Shown one piece after another: positions 7,101 through 10,280 of a stretch of DNA of 10,280 bases. The position numbers were made by a program, and so were the translations under genes. Each line of letters opens with the position of its first letter. The first letter of the stretch is position 1. The stretch is from Candidatus Margulisiibacteriota bacterium (GTDB lineage: Bacteria; Margulisbacteria; WOR-1; O2-12-FULL-45-9). Below the pieces are notes generated by a model. It made no database searches. It was not told the DNA's origin and saw nothing but the letters and a program-made list of their open reading frames with translations. The DNA is taken from NCBI GenBank assembly GCA_030018645.1, contig JASEHX010000040.1, positions 1 through 10,280 on the forward strand, read 5' to 3'.

Positions 7101-8608
7101 AAAAGCTGTTTGAAATAACTGTAAAAGAGCTGGGGTTTTGGCGATAAAATAGCATGCGGCGTATCATTACCCATCGAGCCGACCGGCTCTTTGCCCTTTT
7201 CAGCCATCGGTTTTATTATGGTTTTCAAATCTTCCCGCGTATAACCATAGGCCCTTAACAAGGTATTAATATCTAAAGTCTCTTTCTCTGTGCTGCTAAC
7301 AGCTAAGAGATCTTCTAAGTGAACTAAGTTTTCTTTCAGCCATTTTCCATAAGGTTTTTTTGAGCTAATATCCTCCGTGATTTCTTCATCCCTGATGATT
7401 CGTTTTTTCTCCGTGTCAATATAAAACATTTTCCCTGGCTCAAGCCTTCCGGATACTTTTATATTATCCGGCTCAATGTCCAGCACCCCTACCTCGGAAG
7501 ACATAACTACCAGACCGTCTTTGGTCACAATATAACGGGCTGGGCGCAGGCCGTTGCGGTCAAGAACGGCCCCCACATTTCTCCCGTCGGTAAAAGCCAC
7601 CGCCGCCGGGCCATCCCAAGGTTCCATAAAACAAGCGTTGAATTTATAAAAATCCTTTAGCTTTTTATCAATCTGGGGATTGTGCTCCCAAGCCGCCGGA
7701 ATAAGCAGCATCATGACTTCGGCAAGCGACCTGCCCGATAAAACCAGCAATTCAAAAACATTATCCAGAGCTGCCGAATCGCTGCCGCCTGGGACAATTG
7801 CATTAATTCCCCTCGCCCGCATCCAATTAATATTTCCACGCAGAGTATTAATTTCACCGTTATGGGCCAAGAAACGGAAGGGCTGCGCTAAATCCCAAGT
7901 TGGAAAGGTATTGGTGCTATAGCGGGAATGCACCAGGGCAATAGCGCTTTTGATAAGCGGACTCTGCAGATCAAGAAAATATTTTTCTACCTGATGGGGC
8001 ATTAACAGGCCCTTGTATACTATGGTTCGGGAAGACAAGCTAACAATGTATAATCCTGAAGAGGGAATTTCTTTTTCAATTTTCCGGCGAATATTATATA
8101 GTTTGCGCTCAAAATCGATTTGATTGTTTACCTGTTTGCCTTTGGCAATAAAGATCTGCTCAATAATTGGCTGGTTATCGCGGGCCGATTGGCCAATAAC
8201 ATTATCATCCGTAGGCAGTTTTCTCCAACCCAAAAAGTTTTGGCCTTCCTCTGCCACAATTTTTGAAATCACGTCTTCGCAGATGCCTCGCAGCCTTTTA
8301 TTTTGGGAGATAAATACTAGGCCGGTTCCGTAAGCACCCGCCGGAGGAAGTTTTATCGATTGTTCAGCGCAAATAGAAAGATAAAATTCATGGGGGGTTT
8401 GGATCAATATCCCCGCCCCATCGCCGGTAAAAGGGTCAGCTCCCACCGCCCCGCGGTGGGCTAAGCGTTCAAGGACTTGCAGGCCTTGCTTTACAATGGA
8501 ATTGGAAGCACGGCCGGCAATGTCAACCACAAAGCCCACCCCGCAGCTGTCATGCTCGAAAGCTGGATCGTAGAGGCCTTGCTGATGCGGATAATTATGT
8601 ATGCTCAT
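4169..8608 (-). CDS. gltB: Glutamate synthase large subunit
   Basis: Converts glutamine plus 2-oxoglutarate to two glutamates: ammonia released in the N-terminal amidotransferase site is channelled to the FMN synthase site. At 1479 residues it has the usual length of the bacterial alpha subunit. Cys22 in DSCGVGF is the N-terminal nucleophile, so a 21-residue propeptide is expected to be removed. The class II amidotransferase domain follows (GDGAGI near 62-67, HNGEINTLRGN near 247-257), then a central domain. The FMN/synthase domain has SNTGEGGEN near 877, PGEGGQLPGHK near 934 and GGDGGTGASP near 1023. The 3Fe-4S cluster ligands are Cys1099, Cys1105 and Cys1110 (C-x5-C-x4-C). The C-terminal GXGXG beta-helix runs about 1240-1440. 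Start: the ATG at 8608 follows AAAGG at about 8-nt spacing and gives the short propeptide expected. It lies 64 nt after glnA and one nucleotide before gltD. Its ribosome-binding site lies in a long hairpin. Confidence 0.98.
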   Translation of the reverse strand: MSIHNYPHQQGLYDPAFEHDSCGVGFVVDIAGRASNSIVKQGLQVLERLAHRGAVGADPFTGDGAGILIQTPHEFYLSICAEQSIKLPPAGAYGTGLVFISQNKRLRGICEDVISKIVAEEGQNFLGWRKLPTDDNVIGQSARDNQPIIEQIFIAKGKQVNNQIDFERKLYNIRRKIEKEIPSSGLYIVSLSSRTIVYKGLLMPHQVEKYFLDLQSPLIKSAIALVHSRYSTNTFPTWDLAQPFRFLAHNGEINTLRGNINWMRARGINAIVPGGSDSAALDNVFELLVLSGRSLAEVMMLLIPAAWEHNPQIDKKLKDFYKFNACFMEPWDGPAAVAFTDGRNVGAVLDRNGLRPARYIVTKDGLVVMSSEVGVLDIEPDNIKVSGRLEPGKMFYIDTEKKRIIRDEEITEDISSKKPYGKWLKENLVHLEDLLAVSSTEKETLDINTLLRAYGYTREDLKTIIKPMAEKGKEPVGSMGNDTPHAILSPKPQLFYSYFKQLFAQVTNPPIDPIREELVMSLQSYLGPQKDIFKESAEHCRRLLVKQPILSNDELGKIRHIQKNNFRSRTVYLLFVGDMQKAIENVCQQVEQAINEGIAFVILSDRGISKQQYAVPALLAIGAVHHFLIRKAKRTQVGLILESAEPREVHHFALLVGYGADLINPYLAYEAVALLVEQKELCLDARTAINNYRLALNHGILKILSKMGISTLSSYRGAQIFEALGLSPDLVNRYFEGTPSRIGGADLAVIEAETKLRQQAAFNDPSPLLESGGLYQWKKDGAFHLWNPASISALQDAVRRNDAKRYKEFSNLINDQAGNPTTLRSLLKFKGVDPIPLEEVEPIESVLKRFATGAMSYGSISGPAHETIAIAMNRIGGKSNTGEGGENAARFVPMPNGDSKRSAIKQVASGRFGVNTNYLVNADELQIKIAQGAKPGEGGQLPGHKVSEIIAKTRFTTPGVMLISPPPHHDIYSIEDLAQLIFDLKNVNPRARISVKLVSEIGVGTVAAGVAKGHADMILISGGDGGTGASPVSSIRHAGLPWELGLSETHQTLVLNDLRGRVRLQTDGQLRTGRDAAIAALLGAEEFGFCTAILIACGCVMLRHCHLNNCSVGVATQDEYLSRRFAGQPEHIINYLTFVAGELREIMAQLGCRKLDEMVGRTDLLEVDKMILPWKAKGIDYSKILFKPQMPPQVKTRCSMAQDHGIDMVLDRKLIDIFASALDKGEKTSTCIAIKNNHRTAGAMLSGEVCQRYGVNGLPDDTIRVKFHGTAGQSFGAWLARGVTFELEGLSNDYVGKGISGGKIIICPDQKADYRSEENIIIGNTAFYGAIAGEAYIRGVAGERFCIRNSGLTAVVEGVGDHGCEYMTGGRVVVLGKTGRNFAAGMSGGIAYVYDKRKELTEKCNTEMVELEEMTMEDEKLVLEMIGKHWQNTQSVIAKHIYENFRVERRRFVKVMPKEYKRVLEERAISEAEKEEVEV

Positions 8609-8649
8609 TTCAACACCTTTGGATGGGGGTGAGACCCAAAGGTGTTGAA
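8609..8649 (-). promoter_or_regulatory. RNA hairpin sequestering the gltB ribosome-binding site
   Basis: TTCAACACCTTTGG and its exact complement CCAAAGGTGTTGAA form a 14-bp stem with a 13-nt loop. In the glnA-gltB transcript the 3' arm contains the gltB Shine-Dalgarno (AAAGGUG) and ends at the base before the AUG, so the folded RNA should block initiation. No U-run follows, which argues against a terminator. Just upstream, GGGGUGGGA (8667-8659) can pair with UCUCACCCC in the loop (nine pairs, one G-U), suggesting an alternative fold. Sensing of any ligand or protein is inference. Confidence 0.65.
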
Positions 8650-8672
8650 TCTAAAAGTCCCACCCCGCTATT

Positions 8673-9998
8673 CTACAAAATCGGCAAATACTTCTTTATT
8701 TCATACTCGGTCACTTGGATGCGAAACTCATCCCACTCCTGCTTCTTGATGGTAATAAACCGTTCAAACGAATGATCACCCAAGCATTCACGGACCAGTT
8801 CGCTCTTTTCCATGATGTGGACGGCCTCACCCAAGCTGGCCGGCAAGGATTTGATGCCTCTTTCGGCTCTCTCATCATCGGATAAATGATAAAGGTTCAA
8901 TTCCATCGGTTCCGGCAGTTTATAGCCCTCCTCAATCCCCTTGAGCCCGGCTGACAACATGACGGCAAATTGCAGGTAAGGATTGCCGGATGGGTCGGGA
9001 CAACGCAGTTCCATGCGGGTGGCAACTTCTTTACCCGGCAGGTACATCGGCACGCGGACCAAAGCGGAACGATTGCGTCTTGACCAGGCAATATAAACCG
9101 GAGCTTCATAGCCTGGAACTAAACGTTTATATGAATTAATCCAAGGAGCCAAGAGAGCAATCATTTCGGGGGCATGTTTTAAAATACCAGCTATGTAGCT
9201 TTTCCCTATATCGGATAGATGATATTTATCTTTGGCATCATAAAAAGCATTAACTTTGCCTTTGAACAAAGACTGGTGGCAGTGCATACCTGAACCATTC
9301 TGTCCAAAGATGGGCTTGGGCATAAAAGTGGCATATACGTCGTTTTTGGAAGCGATTTCTTTTACTGTTAACTTATAAGTTACAACATTGTCAGCCATTT
9401 TTAAGCCATCATCGTAGCGCATATCAATTTCATGCTGGGACGGGGCGACTTCGTGGTGGGAATATTCCACCTTTACTCCCAATTCTTTTAAAGCCAAGAC
9501 GGTCTGGCGCCGCAAGTCAGAAGCCATATCGAGCGGAGTCAGGTCAAAATAGCCGCCTTCATCTAAAATTTCGGTACCTTGTGCATTTTTAAAATAAAAA
9601 TATTCTAATTCTGGCCCCACATAATAGTGGTCAAAACCCATTTTCTTCATCTTGGCAATGGCTCGTTTTAGAATATAGCGGGGATCTCCTTCATACGGCT
9701 TGCCGCCAGGCTGGAGGACATCGCAAATCATGCGGGCTACGGCCTTTTCTTGCGGCCGCCAAGGCAGGATTTGGAACGTCGACGGATCGGGCATGGCAAT
9801 CATGTCCGATTCTTCAATCGCCTGGAAACCGGTAATGGATGACCCGTCAAAACCCATCCCCTGCTCCAGGGCGCCTTCTAGTTCATCCTTGCCGATCGCG
9901 AAACTTTTTAGGATCCCGTTTAAATCCGTAAACCACAAGCGAATAAACTCAACATCGTTATCCTTAACCTGCTTTAAAATCTCTTCTTTGGTTGCCAT
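8673..9998 (-). CDS. glnA: Glutamine synthetase type I (GSI-alpha-like)
   Basis: Makes glutamine from glutamate, ammonium and ATP as a cytoplasmic dodecamer. From the ATG at 9998 it is 441 residues, the GSI-alpha length. That start is chosen because AAAGGAGG lies 7 nt upstream and MATKEEILK fits the family N-terminus. Visible signatures: FDGSSITGF (50-58), GPELEYFYF, HHEVAPSQHEID, NGSGMHCHQSLF, the catalytic flap region NSYKRLVPGYEAP, and RMELRCPDPSGNPYL. It lacks the ~25-residue insertion of GSI-beta. Tyr370 in NLYHLSDDER is not in the NLYDLPPEE context of adenylylated enzymes, so adenylylation is unlikely. Where Bacillus GS has the feedback Arg62 (GFVRIEESD), this protein reads GFQAIEESD, with Ala60 in that place, so glutamine feedback may differ. 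It is the first gene of glnA-gltB-gltD, with a sigma54-like promoter and a structured leader upstream. Confidence 0.97.
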   Translation of the reverse strand: MATKEEILKQVKDNDVEFIRLWFTDLNGILKSFAIGKDELEGALEQGMGFDGSSITGFQAIEESDMIAMPDPSTFQILPWRPQEKAVARMICDVLQPGGKPYEGDPRYILKRAIAKMKKMGFDHYYVGPELEYFYFKNAQGTEILDEGGYFDLTPLDMASDLRRQTVLALKELGVKVEYSHHEVAPSQHEIDMRYDDGLKMADNVVTYKLTVKEIASKNDVYATFMPKPIFGQNGSGMHCHQSLFKGKVNAFYDAKDKYHLSDIGKSYIAGILKHAPEMIALLAPWINSYKRLVPGYEAPVYIAWSRRNRSALVRVPMYLPGKEVATRMELRCPDPSGNPYLQFAVMLSAGLKGIEEGYKLPEPMELNLYHLSDDERAERGIKSLPASLGEAVHIMEKSELVRECLGDHSFERFITIKKQEWDEFRIQVTEYEIKKYLPIL

Positions 9999-10005
9999 GG
10001 TGAAA

Positions 10006-10013
10006 CCTCCTTT
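10006..10013 (-). promoter_or_regulatory. Strong Shine-Dalgarno site of glnA
   Basis: AAAGGAGG on the minus strand, 7 nt before the ATG at 9998. It decides the start against an in-frame GTG at 10025, which would add nine residues encoded through the ribosome-binding site itself. Confidence 0.9.
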
Positions 10014-10018
10014 GATAT

Positions 10019-10095
10019 CCCTCACCCGCTTGCCTTAGAAATTCCCCCCTCTCCCAATGGGAGAGGGGGGACATCCTTAACTTAATGGGTGAGGG
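10019..10095. repeat. Nested palindromic repeat element in the glnA leader
   Basis: An inner perfect 12-bp stem (CCCCCCTCTCCC, 10044-10055, with its complement at 10059-10070, loop AAT) lies inside an outer perfect 9-bp stem (CCCTCACCC, 10019-10027, with GGGTGAGGG at 10087-10095). GC-rich CCCTCACCC/CCCTCTCCC palindromes of this kind occur as dispersed REP- or MITE-like elements in many bacterial genomes. Here it would be transcribed as leader RNA, ending 5 nt before the glnA Shine-Dalgarno. Confidence 0.75.
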
Positions 10096-10113
10096 CTTTT
10101 AACATCTGTGATA

Positions 10114-10131
10114 TAGCAATTTTATTGCCAA
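10114..10131 (-). promoter_or_regulatory. Candidate sigma54 (-24/-12) promoter of glnA
   Basis: On the minus strand TTGGCAATAAAATTGCTA fits TGGCA-N6-TTGCW, with the invariant GG (10129-10128) and GC (10117-10116) exactly 10 nt apart, as required for RpoN promoters. Transcription would start near 10104. The C after TGGCA in the consensus is A here. Sigma54 control of glnA is established in many bacteria; no activator gene is in the window. Confidence 0.5.
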
Positions 10132-10160
10132 CCAATTCCCACTCCCCTTCTCCATAAACC

Positions 10161-10204
10161 ATACATTATTGTGTTTTTCAATTGCATTTTATACATTTAT
10201 GTCA
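10161..10204. promoter_or_regulatory. Paired ATACAT motifs upstream of the sigma54-like promoter
   Basis: ATACATTATTGTGT (10161-10174) and ATACATTTATGTCA (10191-10204) agree at 10 of 14 positions and start 30 bp apart, about three helical turns. The second holds the dyad ACAT-TT-ATGT. They lie about 60 and 90 bp upstream of the predicted start, where activator sites often occur. They do not match the NtrC consensus, and the region is AT-rich, so chance is possible. Confidence 0.25.
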
Positions 10205-10230
10205 TTTTCAAAAAGGAAGGGGATTCAACA

Positions 10231-10280
10231 CGAAGGCCCGCCTTCGGCGGGCAAGCACAAAGACCTGCCTGCCGGTAGGC
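10231..10280. repeat. Palindromic repeats at the right edge
   Basis: GCCCGCC-TTC-GGCGGGC (10236-10252) is a perfect 7-bp hairpin. The last bases, CCTGCCTGCCGGTAGGC, contain the near-palindrome CCTGCCGGTAGG and look like the first part of a longer inverted repeat cut by the window end. Such GC-rich units are typical of dispersed intergenic repeats in candidate-phylum genomes. A leader or terminator of the neighbouring gene is the alternative. Confidence 0.55.

Noticed and set aside
8609..8649. Intrinsic terminator between glnA and gltB
   Set aside because: The stem is long, but no run of U follows on either strand, and on the minus strand the gltB start codon follows immediately.
9999..10025. 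GTG at 10025 as the glnA start
   Set aside because: The extra nine residues would be translated from the Shine-Dalgarno sequence itself; the ATG at 9998 has ideal spacing.

Overview
The window looks like part of a chromosome from an uncultured bacterium. It has a complete ammonium-assimilation operon (glnA-gltB-gltD, minus strand), a small two-gene Fic/AbiEi-like module inserted behind it, and the 3' part of a secreted-type GH16 glucanase on the plus strand. The GC-rich dispersed palindromes at the right edge and beside glnA resemble repeats common in metagenome-derived candidate phyla (for example Omnitrophota, Margulisbacteria or Patescibacteria). That is an impression only, because no marker gene here fixes the taxonomy.

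Layout, left to right: (1) 3-1130, plus strand: a GH16 lichenase-like enzyme with a Thr/Pro linker and a C-terminal beta-sandwich. Its frame is open through the left edge, so the gene is 5'-truncated by the window. (2) 1168-1241, minus strand: a relic of the 3' end of a gltD-type gene. (3) 1243-2715, minus strand: an AbiEi-like putative regulator/antitoxin followed 12 nt later by a Fic-domain protein with its own inhibitory motif. Both are visibly more AT-rich than the flanking genes, and they have their own sigma70-type promoter and a palindrome at the predicted transcription start. (4) 2818-4167 gltD, 4169-8608 gltB and 8673-9998 glnA, all minus strand, transcribed glnA then gltB then gltD. 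(5) 9999-10280: the glnA leader and control region, with a strong Shine-Dalgarno site, a nested palindromic repeat, a candidate sigma54 (-24/-12) promoter, and further palindromes at the right edge.

How the genes work together: glutamine synthetase fixes ammonium onto glutamate, and the GltB/GltD glutamate synthase uses glutamine plus 2-oxoglutarate to regenerate glutamate. This is the GS-GOGAT cycle in one operon. A candidate nitrogen-type sigma54 promoter lies upstream. A 14-bp hairpin contains the gltB ribosome-binding site and could set the ratio of GS to GOGAT.

The most interesting structure is the Fic/AbiEi-like module. It sits between two direct copies of the gltD 3' coding end (56 bp, 52 identical, 1665 bp apart), and all four differences are synonymous. 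This suggests that a mobile or recombining defence/stress cassette used the gltD tail as a junction. No recombinase is visible.
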